64,000 nucleotides of DNA from NCBI RefSeq assembly GCF_001956915.1, contig NZ_MLJO01000012.1, forward strand, positions 111,831 through 175,830. Direction: 5' to 3'. Shown here piece by piece: positions 7,754-15,968 of this stretch; positions within the stretch are counted from its first letter, which is position 1; each line of letters opens with the position of its first letter. Below the pieces are notes generated by a model. The model searched no databases, had not been told where the DNA came from, and saw nothing but the letters and a program-made list of their open reading frames with translations. Origin of the DNA: Intrasporangium flavum. GTDB taxonomy: Bacteria > Actinomycetota > Actinomycetes > Actinomycetales > Dermatophilaceae. A program made the position numbers and the translations under genes.

Positions 7754-9796
7754 ATGTGCTTCTCCTGCCAGACCGCCAGCACCCGCCTCGCTCCTGTCGA
7801 CGCCGCCACCGGCTCGCACCCCGGGGCAGCCACCGGTCACGTCGCAGGTCACGTCGGTGACGCGCCGGTCAACCCGGCCGGGCTGCCCACGGCCTACGAG
7901 CACGGCAACCGGCTGACGCCCGAGGGCACGACGGTCGACCCGATCCTCGTCGAGATCGTCGAGGGCACCCTCGCGAGCGTCGAGATGGAGGTGGAGACGG
8001 CCATCGCGCGCACGAGCCGCTCCCCCATGATCCGCGACGCGCACGACTTCCGCGCCGGGATCCACGACCGCCAGCTGCGCAAGCTGACCGGACGCTCCTA
8101 CAGCGCGCTCGTGCACCCGATCGCCCGCGACTTCCCGCTCGCCGAGATGAGCGAGGGCGACGTCTTCTTCCACAACGACGTCTACGAGTCCGAGGGCGGC
8201 ATCGGCCACCTGCCCGACCTCTGCGTCACCGTCCCCGTCTTCTCCGGCGGCGAGGTCGTCGCGTTCGTCCAGGCGTTCGGCCACCACGACGACATCGGTG
8301 GCGCCGTGCCCGGCTCGATGCCGAGCAACGCCCAGACCGTCTTCGAGGAGGGCCTGTCGGTCCCGCCGATCAAGCTGTGGGACAAGGGAGTTCCCAACCA
8401 GGCTGCGTTGCGCATCATGACGCGGAACAGCCGCATGCCCGACAGCCTCGCGGCCGACCTCGACGCCGAGTGCTCGGCCTGCCTCATGGGCGCGCGCCGC
8501 CTGGGCGAGCTCTTCGAGCGCTACGGCCGCGACACCATCGAGGCCGCCTTCGACGCGATCCTCGACAAGACCACCGAGACCTACCGCCGCGAGATCCTCA
8601 GCAAGATCCCCGACGGCACGTACGTCTGGGAGGACTACGCCGAGCACGACGGCGTCGACGAGCCGAAGCTGCACACGCAGCGGATCACGCTGACCAAGCA
8701 GTCGAGCGGAGGCCCCGGCCCGGGCGACGGCGGCCCCAAGCTCGTCATCGACTTCACCGGCACCGCACCCCAGGCCAAGGGCCCGATCAACCACTGCGGC
8801 GACTACGTCGGCGGCAACTTCCTCAAGAAGTGGCTCGCCCCGATCCTGCGCAACCTCGCCGACACCCCCGAGCGGATGGCCGAGCTCGACGTCAACGAGG
8901 GCATCGTGCCCCTCATCGAGATGAGGTTCCCCGAGAAGGGCACCCTGCTCACGCCGATCTACCCGGCACCGACGAACGCCCGCACCTTCGTCATCCTGCG
9001 CCTGCTCGGGGTGCTGGCCGGCGTCGTCGCCAAGGCGGTCGACGGCAGGATGCCGGCGGACCAGGAGACGATCCGCTACACCGGCGTCTACGGCAAGGAC
9101 CGCGACGGCAACGACTACCTCATGCGCGAGGTGCTCGGCGGCGGCTCGGGCGGGCGCTACTACGCCGACGGCGAGGACACGATCCACGTCGTCCCCGACA
9201 GCCGCAACCTGCCCACCGAGTTCACCGAGAGCCGGTTCCCCTTCATCGTCGAGCGGCTCGGGCTCGCCGTCGACTCCGGCGGCGCCGGCCGGCACCGCGG
9301 CGGCCTCGGCTACGAGAAGCACATCCGGATGCTCAAGGACGCCCACTTCATGTCGATCGCCGACCGGTCGATCCTCGCCTGCTGGGGCGTCAAGGGCGGC
9401 AAGGCCGGTCGCCCCTTCGAGGTGACGGTCGACGTCGGCGGTCCCGACGAGCGCACCGTCGACGCCCTCGCCGACGCCGAGGTCGTCAGGGCCGGCCAGG
9501 TCATCCGCATCCGCACCACCGGCGGTGGCGGCTGGGGCGACCCGCTGGAGCGCCCCTACGACGAGGTCGAGCGCGACCTGCGCTGGGGCAAGGTGTCCTT
9601 CGACGGCGCGCGCCGCGACTACGGCGTCGTCGCGAGCGGCACCAAGGACGAGCCGGTCGTCGACGCCCCGGCTTCCGACGCCCTGCGCGCGCAGCTGCGC
9701 GACGAGCGCGCCGCCGAGCAGCCGTTCTTCGACCGCGGACCGGGCTACGCGACCCTCGCCGCCGGCCAGCAGGCGGCGGACGTCGACTGGGTCTGA
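7754..9796 (+). CDS. hyuB: Hydantoinase/oxoprolinase family subunit B
   Basis: The ATG at 7754 lies 1 nt after the hyuA stop and has a strong AAGGAGG site inside the last hyuA codons; it gives 680 aa. HyuB motifs are clear: DVFFHNDVYESEGGIGHLPD (~136-155), the metal-binding GHHDDIGG (~176-183) and the C-terminal TTGGGGWGDPLERP that closes most family members. An N-terminal extension of ~50 residues begins MCFSCQ, a CxxC pair that I do not associate with the family. It should form the catalytic, metal-dependent subunit of the complex with HyuA in the cytoplasm. Confidence 0.9.
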   Translation: MCFSCQTASTRLAPVDAATGSHPGAATGHVAGHVGDAPVNPAGLPTAYEHGNRLTPEGTTVDPILVEIVEGTLASVEMEVETAIARTSRSPMIRDAHDFRAGIHDRQLRKLTGRSYSALVHPIARDFPLAEMSEGDVFFHNDVYESEGGIGHLPDLCVTVPVFSGGEVVAFVQAFGHHDDIGGAVPGSMPSNAQTVFEEGLSVPPIKLWDKGVPNQAALRIMTRNSRMPDSLAADLDAECSACLMGARRLGELFERYGRDTIEAAFDAILDKTTETYRREILSKIPDGTYVWEDYAEHDGVDEPKLHTQRITLTKQSSGGPGPGDGGPKLVIDFTGTAPQAKGPINHCGDYVGGNFLKKWLAPILRNLADTPERMAELDVNEGIVPLIEMRFPEKGTLLTPIYPAPTNARTFVILRLLGVLAGVVAKAVDGRMPADQETIRYTGVYGKDRDGNDYLMREVLGGGSGGRYYADGEDTIHVVPDSRNLPTEFTESRFPFIVERLGLAVDSGGAGRHRGGLGYEKHIRMLKDAHFMSIADRSILACWGVKGGKAGRPFEVTVDVGGPDERTVDALADAEVVRAGQVIRIRTTGGGGWGDPLERPYDEVERDLRWGKVSFDGARRDYGVVASGTKDEPVVDAPASDALRAQLRDERAAEQPFFDRGPGYATLAAGQQAADVDWV

Positions 9797-9799
9797 GCG

Positions 9800-10633
9800 G
9801 TGCGCGCTCTCGTGATCGGCGCGGCCGGCAAGACCGGTCGCGCCGTCACGCGCGCCCTGGCCGCACGGGGCGTCGACGTCCGCGCCGCCGTGCGCTCGGC
9901 CGGCGCCGAGGACCGGGCTCACCGGGCCGGTGCCGGGTCCGTCGCGGTCGTCGACCTCGAGACCGGGGCGGGCCTCGGTGCCGCCGTCGACGGGGTCGAT
10001 GCCGTCTACCACCTCGCCCCGAACGTGCACCCCGACGAGGTCGGGATCGCGCGCCGCGTCGCGACCGCGGCGGCAGGGGCCGGCGTCGCCCGCTTCGCCT
10101 TCCACTCGGTGCTCCACCCCGACGACGCGTCGATGCCGCACCACGTGCGCAAGGGCCGGGCCGAGGCCGTCGTGCGCGAGCTGCACCCCGAGGCCCTCGT
10201 GCTGCGCCCGGCGGCCTACCACCAGAACCTCCTCGACGCCGCTCGCGCAGGACGCATCGCCGTGCCCTACTCGCTCGACACCCCCTTCACCAACGTCGAC
10301 CTCGACGACGTCGCCGAGGTGGCCGCCCTCCTGCTGACCGAACCGGTCTGGCGGACAGGCACGTTCGAGCTGGCCGGCCCCGAGCGGCTCACCGTGCGCC
10401 AGCTGGCCGACGTCGCCGCGCGCACCCTCGGCCACCCCGTCGTCGCCGAGCGGGTCGCCCTCGACGCGTGGCGCGCCGGGCCCGGGGCCGCGCTCGCGGC
10501 GTCGGCGCGTGCCGACCTCGAGGCGATGTTCGCCGCCTACGACCGCGACGGGCTCGTCGGCGACCCGACGCCCCTCGGCCGGTTGCTGCCGCACGCGCCC
10601 CGCACGTGGTCCGCGGCCCTCACGGCCGGGTGA
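9800..10633 (+). CDS. NmrA-like NAD(P)-binding protein
   Basis: The 277-aa product opens with a Rossmann motif (VIGAAGKTGRAVTRAL, GxxGxxG type) and has the NmrA/HSCARG layout: VDAVYHLAPN, ARFAFHSVLHPD, LRPAAYHQNLLD and DLDDVAEVAALLL. The SDR Tyr-x3-Lys pair is not evident, so it may be a redox sensor rather than an oxidoreductase, as for other NmrA proteins. The GTG start lies 3 nt after the hyuB stop, which places it in the same operon. Its role could be regulatory or a reductive step on the same substrate. Confidence 0.8.
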   Translation: MRALVIGAAGKTGRAVTRALAARGVDVRAAVRSAGAEDRAHRAGAGSVAVVDLETGAGLGAAVDGVDAVYHLAPNVHPDEVGIARRVATAAAGAGVARFAFHSVLHPDDASMPHHVRKGRAEAVVRELHPEALVLRPAAYHQNLLDAARAGRIAVPYSLDTPFTNVDLDDVAEVAALLLTEPVWRTGTFELAGPERLTVRQLADVAARTLGHPVVAERVALDAWRAGPGAALAASARADLEAMFAAYDRDGLVGDPTPLGRLLPHAPRTWSAALTAG

Positions 10634-10669
10634 GAGCCGCGGTGTCACACGCGGGTCGGTGCCGCAGCG

Positions 10670-10915
10670 TCAGTCGACGTCGCGCTCCTCGATCGTCTGT
10701 CGCACGGTGTTCGTCGGGAAGGTCGACCCGCCCGGGTTCTCCTCGCGCGTCACGATCTTCTTGCGGTGCGTGCCCTTGCTGCCGTGCCAGATCAGGGCAC
10801 CACCGGCGACCATGAGGATGATCCCCACGACGGGCAGGTTGATGACCGACGTGTTCGCCCGCACGGCGAAGGTGAGGATCGCGCCGATGACGGCGAGCAG
10901 GACTCCGACGCCCAC
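10670..10915 (-). CDS. DUF6458 small membrane protein
   Basis: The GTG at 10915 is preferred because GGGAAGGGG lies just upstream and because DUF6458 proteins begin at this point (VGVGVLLAVIGAILTFAV). It gives 81 aa with two transmembrane helices, the second being VVGIILMVAGGALIWHG, then a basic and acidic tail (HRKKIVTREENP). The family is common in actinobacteria and has no assigned function. It is transcribed away from the carbamate kinase gene, across a 202-bp divergent control region. Confidence 0.82.
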   Translation of the reverse strand: MGVGVLLAVIGAILTFAVRANTSVINLPVVGIILMVAGGALIWHGSKGTHRKKIVTREENPGGSTFPTNTVRQTIEERDVD

Positions 10916-11034
10916 GATGTGCGGCCCCTTCCCACCGGGCCTGACGGCGACCCGGTACTGCTCCTTTACCCGAAACTGTATCGCCGCTGACCTCCACGGG
11001 ACACCGCCCACCCGGCCGGCGCGGGCCGCCGCAC

Positions 11035-11117
11035 GGCACAGATGTGCCAATCACGGCGGCCTCCTCTGGCAGGACGTGACAACGCCGCGCGACGGCGGCC
11101 GCTCCTAGGCTCGCCGC
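11035..11117 (+). promoter_or_regulatory. Promoter-operator of the carbamate kinase operon
   Basis: A second copy of the hyuA element lies at 11067-11086, matching 17 of 20 positions and ending exactly 19 nt before a -10-like TAGGCT (11106-11111), the same gap as at hyuA. The ATG follows after 6 nt, implying a leaderless mRNA. A further perfect palindrome, GGCACAGATGTGCC (11035-11048), lies about 32 bp upstream and shares ATGTGCCAA with the hyuA site, so two operators about three helical turns apart are possible. Confidence 0.6.
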
Positions 11118-12134
11118 ATGAGCCAGCCGACGCGGCCCACCGACGCCACGGCCGACGGGGTCGACGCCTCCACCCCGTCCCCCGCCCCCGGGGCGCCCCA
11201 GCGCGTCGTCGTCGCGCTCGGCGGCAACGCCATGACCGGCCAGGACGGCAGCGCGACGCCGCACGCCCAGCGGGCGGCCATCGCCGGCGCGATGGAGCAC
11301 GTGGCCGACCTCGTGGCGCGCGGCGTGGAGGTCGTCATCACGCACGGCAACGGACCGCAGGTCGGCAACCTCCTCGTCAAGAACGCCCTCGCCGCCCACG
11401 TCGTGCCGCCCGTGCCCCTCGACTGGTGCGGCGCGCAGACCCAGGGGACCATCGGCTTCACGGTGCTCGACACCCTCGAGGCCTCGCTCGCCTCCCGCGG
11501 CGTCGAGCGGCCCGTCGCGGCGCTCGTCACCCGCACCCGCGTCGACGCCGGTGACCCCGGCTTCACCCGTCCCACCAAGCCGGTCGGGCGCTACCTGCCC
11601 CGCGAGCAGGCCCAGGCGCTCATCGACCACGGCGAGACGTGGGAGGACCGCGGCGAGCGGGGCTGGCGTCGGGTCGTCGCCTCGCCCGAGCCGCTCGAGG
11701 TGCTCGAGGTCCCCGCCGTGCGCACCCTGCTCGGCGCCGGCTACGTCGTCGTCGCGGCCGGTGGCGGGGGCATCCCCGTCGTGCGCGGCGGCGACGGGCG
11801 CCTGCGCGGCGTCGAGGCCGTCATCGACAAGGACCTCACGGCCGCCCTGCTCGCCCGGGCCCTCGACGCCGACGTCCTCGTCATCGCCACCGACGTCGAC
11901 CACGCGGTCGCCGCCTGGGGCACCCCCGAGGCGCACCCGATCGGACGCGTCACCCTCGAGGAGCTCACCGCCTACGCCGACGCGGGCCACTTCGCGTCCG
12001 GCTCGATGGGCCCGAAGGTCGAGGCGGCGCTGCGGTTCGTCCGCACCGGCGGTCGCCGGTCCGTCATCACCGACCTGTCCCGCATCGCCGACGCCGTCGA
12101 CGGCGGCGTCGGAACCGTCGTCGAGAACCACTGA
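11118..12134 (+). CDS. Carbamate kinase-like protein
   Basis: The 338-aa protein carries the amino-acid-kinase motifs of carbamate kinase: VVVALGGNAM near the N-terminus, ITHGNGPQVGNLLVKN, the ring VAAGGGGIPVV, VIDKDLTAALLARAL and FASGSMGPKVEAALRFV. The reaction is carbamoyl phosphate + ADP = carbamate + ATP. No arginine deiminase or ornithine transcarbamoylase gene is nearby; instead it is 18 nt ahead of a ring-opening amidohydrolase. That suggests use of a carbamoyl or carbamate fragment released from an N-heterocycle, either for ATP gain or for salvage. An N-terminal ~30-residue extension is not typical. Confidence 0.88.
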   Translation: MSQPTRPTDATADGVDASTPSPAPGAPQRVVVALGGNAMTGQDGSATPHAQRAAIAGAMEHVADLVARGVEVVITHGNGPQVGNLLVKNALAAHVVPPVPLDWCGAQTQGTIGFTVLDTLEASLASRGVERPVAALVTRTRVDAGDPGFTRPTKPVGRYLPREQAQALIDHGETWEDRGERGWRRVVASPEPLEVLEVPAVRTLLGAGYVVVAAGGGGIPVVRGGDGRLRGVEAVIDKDLTAALLARALDADVLVIATDVDHAVAAWGTPEAHPIGRVTLEELTAYADAGHFASGSMGPKVEAALRFVRTGGRRSVITDLSRIADAVDGGVGTVVENH

Positions 12135-12152
12135 AGAGAAAGGTCATCCACC

Positions 12153-13289
12153 GTGCCTGAAGCCATCGAGGTCCGCAAGGTCCCGATCCACTCCGTCGCC
12201 GACGCGTCCGAGCTCGCGAAGCTCATCGACGACGGCGTCATGGAGGCGAGCCGCGTCATCGCCATCATCGGCAAGACCGAGGGCAACGGCGGGGTCAACG
12301 ACTACACCCGCATCATCGCCGACCGTGCCTTCCGCGAGGTGCTCGTCGCCAAGGGCGCCCCGGCCGACCAGGTCAAGCAGGTGCCGATCGTGTGGTCCGG
12401 CGGCACCGACGGCGTCATCAGCCCGCACGCGACGATCTTCGCGACCGTCCCGGCCGAGCAGGCCGAGCCCTCCGACGACCTCCGCCTCACGGTCGGGTTC
12501 GCGATGAGCGAGGCGATCAAGCCCGAGGAGATCGGCTACGTCGCCATGGTCTCCAAGGTCGCCGACGCCGTGAAGGTCGCCATGGAGCGCGCCGGCATCA
12601 CCGACCCCGCCGACGTGCACTACGTGCAGACCAAGACGCCCCTGCTGACGATCCACACGATCCGCGACGCCAAGGAGCGCGGCCACCGGGTCTGGACCGA
12701 GCACACCCACGAGTCGATGGACCTGTCCAACGGCACCACCGCGCTAGGCATCGCCGTCGCGCTCGGCGAGATCGAGATGCCGGGCGACGCCGACGTCATG
12801 CACGACCGGTCGCTCTTCTCCTCGGTGGCCTCGTGCAGCTCGGGCGTCGAGCTCGACCAGGCGCAGGTCGTCGTCGTCGGCAACGCCCGCGGCGTCGGTG
12901 GCCGGTACCGGATCGGCCACTCGGTCATGCAGGACGCCCTCGACGCCGACGGCATCTGGGCCGCGATCAAGGACGCCGGCCTCGACCTGCCCGAGCGCCC
13001 GCACCCCTCCGACCTCGACGGCCGCCTCGTCAACGTCTTCCTCAAGTGCGAGGTGAGCCAGGACGGCCAGGTGCACGGCCGCCGCAACGCCATGCTCGAC
13101 GACTCCGACGTGCACTGGCACCGCCAGATCAAGTCGGCGGTCGGTGGCGTCACGGCCTCGGTGACCGGCGACCCGGCCGTGTTCGTGTCGGTCTCGGCCG
13201 CCCACCAGGGCCCCGACGGCGGTGGCCCGGTCGCCGCGATCGTCGACCTCGGCGAGGGCGAGCCCACCGGCTACCGCTGGACCCGCTGA
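12153..13289 (+). CDS. Ring-opening amidohydrolase (cyanuric acid amidohydrolase/barbiturase family)
   Basis: The GTG at 12153 has AGAAAGG upstream and gives 378 aa, the usual family length. The three-fold domain repeat with one Lys-Ser pair per domain is visible: K41 (IGKTEGNGG) with S82 ([11 protein letters not shown]); K161 (VQTKTPLLT) with S229/S230 (SCSSGVEL); K298 ([10 protein letters not shown]) with S348 ([14 protein letters not shown]). Known members open cyanuric acid or barbiturate; the family is small and mostly uncharacterised. The pairing with carbamate kinase and HyuAB is not that of classical AtzD-AtzE-AtzF or barbiturase-ureidomalonase clusters, so the substrate may be neither. 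Confidence 0.9.
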   Translation: MPEAIEVRKVPIHSVADASELAKLIDDGVMEASRVIAIIGKTEGNGGVNDYTRIIADRAFREVLVAKGAPADQVKQVPIVWSGGTDGVISPHATIFATVPAEQAEPSDDLRLTVGFAMSEAIKPEEIGYVAMVSKVADAVKVAMERAGITDPADVHYVQTKTPLLTIHTIRDAKERGHRVWTEHTHESMDLSNGTTALGIAVALGEIEMPGDADVMHDRSLFSSVASCSSGVELDQAQVVVVGNARGVGGRYRIGHSVMQDALDADGIWAAIKDAGLDLPERPHPSDLDGRLVNVFLKCEVSQDGQVHGRRNAMLDDSDVHWHRQIKSAVGGVTASVTGDPAVFVSVSAAHQGPDGGGPVAAIVDLGEGEPTGYRWTR

Positions 13290-13293
13290 CCCG

Positions 13294-13412
13294 CTTCACC
13301 GTCGAGAGGCCACGAACGGTGGTCCGACCCACGACGAGAGGCCAGCTTCTCCCGAAGAAGCTGGCCTCTCGTCGTACCGCAGGCCACCGAAGGTGGCCCC
13401 TCGACGGTGAAG
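13294..13412. terminator. Nested double palindrome, bidirectional terminator
   Basis: Between convergent genes, an inner perfect 20-bp inverted repeat (13331-13350/13356-13375, 5-nt loop) sits inside an outer 20-bp inverted repeat with one mismatch (13294-13313/13393-13412). A short hairpin, GGCCACC and GGTGGCC (13383-13398), overlaps the outer right arm, so alternative folds exist. It should stop transcription from both the amidohydrolase and purH. Confidence 0.8.
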
Positions 13413-13423
13413 GGCGGGAAGCG

Positions 13424-15025
13424 TCAGTGGAAGAAGTGGCGCGTCCCGGTGAAGTACATCGTCACGCCGGCGGCCTGCGCCGCGGCGATGACCTCGTCGT
13501 CGCGGATCGAGCCACCCGGCGCGACGACGGCGCGCACGCCGGCGTCGAGGAGGATCTGCAGCCCGTCGGCGAAGGGGAAGAACGCGTCGGACGCGGCGAC
13601 CGAGCCGCGGGCCCGGTCCTCGCCCGCACGGCGCACCGCGAGGTAGCAGGAGTCGACGCGGTTGACCTGGCCCATGCCGACGCCGACGGCCGCGCCGTCC
13701 TTGGCGAGCAGGATCGCGTTCGACTTGACCGCACGGATCGCGCGCCAGGCGAACTGGAGGTCGGCGAGCGTCGCATCGTCGGCGGCGTCACCCGCCACGA
13801 GGCGCCAGTTCGCGGCGTCGTCGCCACCCGTGACCGCACCGTCGTCGCCCTGCACGACCGCGTCGACCCGGTCGACGGTCTGCACGAGCAGGCCGCCGCT
13901 CACCGGGCGCGTCTCGATGCGGTCGACGGCCTCGGCCATCCCGGCCGGCAGGCGCAGCACGCGCAGGTTCTTCTTCGCGGTGAGGATCTCGAGAGCCTCC
14001 GGCTCGTAGTCCGGCGCGATGATGACCTCGGTGAAGACCGGCTTGGCCGCCTGAGCCATCGCGGCGGTCACGGTGCGGTTGGCGGCGATGATGCCGCCAT
14101 AGGCGCTGACCGGGTCGGTGGCGTGGGCCCGCTCGTAGGCCTCCTCGATGGAGGCGCCGACGGCGATGCCGCACGGGTTGGCGTGCTTGATGATGGCGAC
14201 GGTCGGCTGGTCGCCGTGGTCGTGCGCGGCGCGCACGGCGGCGTCGGTGTCGACGTAGTTGTTGTACGACATCTCCTTGCCGTGCAGCTGCTCGGCGGAG
14301 GCGACGCCGGGGCGCCAGTGCGTGTAGAGGGCCGCCTGCTGGTGCGGGTTCTCGCCGTAGCGCAGGGCTGCCGCGCGGTCGAACGTGGCGCCGGTCCAGG
14401 CCGGGAAGCCGGTGCCGTCGGCGGTGTCCGCGTAGGCGTTGCCCATCCAGTTGGCGACGGCGTTGTCGTAGGACGCCGTGTGCACGAACGCCTCGGCGGC
14501 CAGACGCTTGCGCTGCTCCAGCGTGAAACCGCCGGCGCCGAGCGCCTCCGCGACCGCGCCGTAGGCGGCCGGGCTCGTGACGACGGCGACGCTCGGGTGG
14601 TTCTTCGCGGCGGCGCGCACCATCGACGGGCCGCCGATGTCGATCTGCTCGATGCACTCGTCGGGCGTCGCACCCGAGGCGACGGTCTCGCGGAACGGGT
14701 AGAGGTTGACGACGACGAGCTCGAACGCCTCGACGCCGAGCTCGGCCAGCTGCTCGAGGTGCTCGGGCTTGCGGGTGTCGGCGAGGATGCCGGCGTGGAC
14801 CTTCGGGTGCAGCGTCTTGACGCGCCCCTCGAGGCACTCGGGGAAGCCGGTCAGCTCCTCGACGGGCGTCACGGCGATGCCGAGCCCGGCGATCGTCCTG
14901 GCCGTCGAGCCGGTCGAGACGATGGCGACGCCGGCGGCGTCGAGCGCCCGGGCGAGGTCCTCCAGCCCGGTCTTGTCGTAGACGGAGATGAGGGCGCGCT
15001 TGATCGGACGGCGGCCGTCGGGCAT
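13424..15025 (-). CDS. purH: Bifunctional AICAR formyltransferase/IMP cyclohydrolase
   Basis: The 533-aa enzyme catalyses the last two steps of IMP synthesis: formylation of AICAR by 10-formyl-THF, then ring closure. The N-terminal MGS-like cyclohydrolase domain ([45 protein letters not shown]) and the transformylase domain ([52 protein letters not shown]) are complete. The ATG at 15025 has a CAGGAG site 6 nt upstream. A ZTP riboswitch precedes it, and purN lies 156 nt upstream on the same strand, the standard actinobacterial order. Confidence 0.97.
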   Translation of the reverse strand: MPDGRRPIKRALISVYDKTGLEDLARALDAAGVAIVSTGSTARTIAGLGIAVTPVEELTGFPECLEGRVKTLHPKVHAGILADTRKPEHLEQLAELGVEAFELVVVNLYPFRETVASGATPDECIEQIDIGGPSMVRAAAKNHPSVAVVTSPAAYGAVAEALGAGGFTLEQRKRLAAEAFVHTASYDNAVANWMGNAYADTADGTGFPAWTGATFDRAAALRYGENPHQQAALYTHWRPGVASAEQLHGKEMSYNNYVDTDAAVRAAHDHGDQPTVAIIKHANPCGIAVGASIEEAYERAHATDPVSAYGGIIAANRTVTAAMAQAAKPVFTEVIIAPDYEPEALEILTAKKNLRVLRLPAGMAEAVDRIETRPVSGGLLVQTVDRVDAVVQGDDGAVTGGDDAANWRLVAGDAADDATLADLQFAWRAIRAVKSNAILLAKDGAAVGVGMGQVNRVDSCYLAVRRAGEDRARGSVAASDAFFPFADGLQILLDAGVRAVVAPGGSIRDDEVIAAAQAAGVTMYFTGTRHFFH

Positions 15026-15060
15026 CGGGACTCCTGGCGTGGGTAGACGGTGTCGATGAC

Positions 15061-15130
15061 TCCGGAACACCCAGGCGGGCGATGCTCCGACCGTTTCACT
15101 CCCTGGTGGTTCCCCACCTGCGCCAGTCGT
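15061..15130 (-). ncRNA. ZTP (pfl) riboswitch upstream of purH
   Basis: Read on the minus strand, the leader has GACTGGCG, a GGTGG/CCACC hairpin with a GGAA-type loop, then CCAGGGAGTGAAACGGTC and, after a variable stretch, CCCGCCTGGG. This layout and the final CCGCCTGGG block are the conserved parts of the pfl RNA that binds ZMP/ZTP. Gene context (purH) is the classic one. It should raise purH expression when AICAR accumulates under folate shortage. Edges are approximate. Confidence 0.82.
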
Positions 15131-15181
15131 GTACGGCCAGCGTAGCGGCCGACGCGGCGCCTGCCGAATCCGTCAGCGGCC

Positions 15182-15856
15182 TCAGCCGATCCGGACGCGC
15201 CGCCCCTCGACGGTGAAGCCCTCGCGCGCCAGCCGGCCGACGACCTCGACGAGCATCTCGCGCTCCTGGACCTTGATCCGCTCGTGGAGGGACTCCTCGG
15301 TGTCGTCCTCGGCGACGGCGACGACGCGCTGCTCGATGATCGGGCCGGTGTCGACGCCGGCGTCGACGACGTGGCACGTCGTGCCGGTGACCTTGACGCC
15401 GTAGGCGAGCGCGTCGCGGACGCCGTGGGCACCGGGGAAGCTCGGCAGCAGGGCCGGGTGCGTGTTGACGACGGTGGCCACCGCGAGGGCGGCCGGGCCG
15501 AGGATGCGCATGAACCCGGCACTGACGACGAACGCCGGCGCCGCCTGCGCGATGCGCGCCGCGAGCGCGGTGTCCCACGCCGCGCGGTCGGCGTGGTCGC
15601 CGGGGCGCACGACGGAGGTGGGCACGCCGGCCCGCTCGGCCCGCTCGAGCCCGACGCAGGGGCGGTCGGCGACCACCGCGGCGACGCGGACGCCGAGGGC
15701 CGGGTCGGCCGATGCGTCGAGGAGCGCCTGCAGCAGGGTCCCCGAGCCCGACACGAGGACGACGACGTCGACGGGAGCAGAGGGACCGGCGGGCCCGTCC
15801 TGCGGCTCGACCGCGGGCGCGGCGTCGGGCTGGCTGGCGGTGGACTCGGTCGTCAC
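15182..15856 (-). CDS. purN: Phosphoribosylglycinamide formyltransferase
   Basis: The 224-aa enzyme transfers a formyl group from 10-formyl-THF to GAR in purine synthesis. Motifs: VVLVSGSGTLLQALLDA (phosphate binding), SAGFMRILGP, the catalytic VVNTHPALLPSFPGAHGV (Asn and His) and VDTGPIIEQRVV with the catalytic Asp. An acidic/Pro-rich stretch of ~30 residues precedes the fold. The start is GTG 15856, 7 nt after TAGACT, so the mRNA is likely leaderless. Upstream of purH, from which the riboswitch separates it. Confidence 0.95.
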   Translation of the reverse strand: MTTESTASQPDAAPAVEPQDGPAGPSAPVDVVVLVSGSGTLLQALLDASADPALGVRVAAVVADRPCVGLERAERAGVPTSVVRPGDHADRAAWDTALAARIAQAAPAFVVSAGFMRILGPAALAVATVVNTHPALLPSFPGAHGVRDALAYGVKVTGTTCHVVDAGVDTGPIIEQRVVAVAEDDTEESLHERIKVQEREMLVEVVGRLAREGFTVEGRRVRIG

Positions 15857-15869
15857 GGCCCGGAGTCTA
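15857..15869 (-). promoter_or_regulatory. Leaderless -10 box of purN
   Basis: TAGACT on the minus strand (15864-15869) is followed by 7 nt and the GTG start, with no ribosome-binding site. This supports the GTG at 15856. Confidence 0.6.
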
Positions 15870-15968
15870 GCCACGGCCCCGCCGCCGCTCCCGCGTCGTC
15901 CGGGCGCGGAGGGCGCGCGCGGGTGAGCCCGTGCCGCGCCACCGCCGCGGATGGGTGAGGATGGGCGC

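Noticed and set aside
4990..7833. A long minus-strand frame across hyuA.
   Set aside because: It is the shadow of hyuA joined to the real YCII frame; the product is low-complexity and only the last 146 codons are genuine.
12153..13289. Calling the amidohydrolase atzD or barbiturase outright.
   Set aside because: Both activities share the catalytic pairs seen here, and I cannot place the protein in either clade without a tree.
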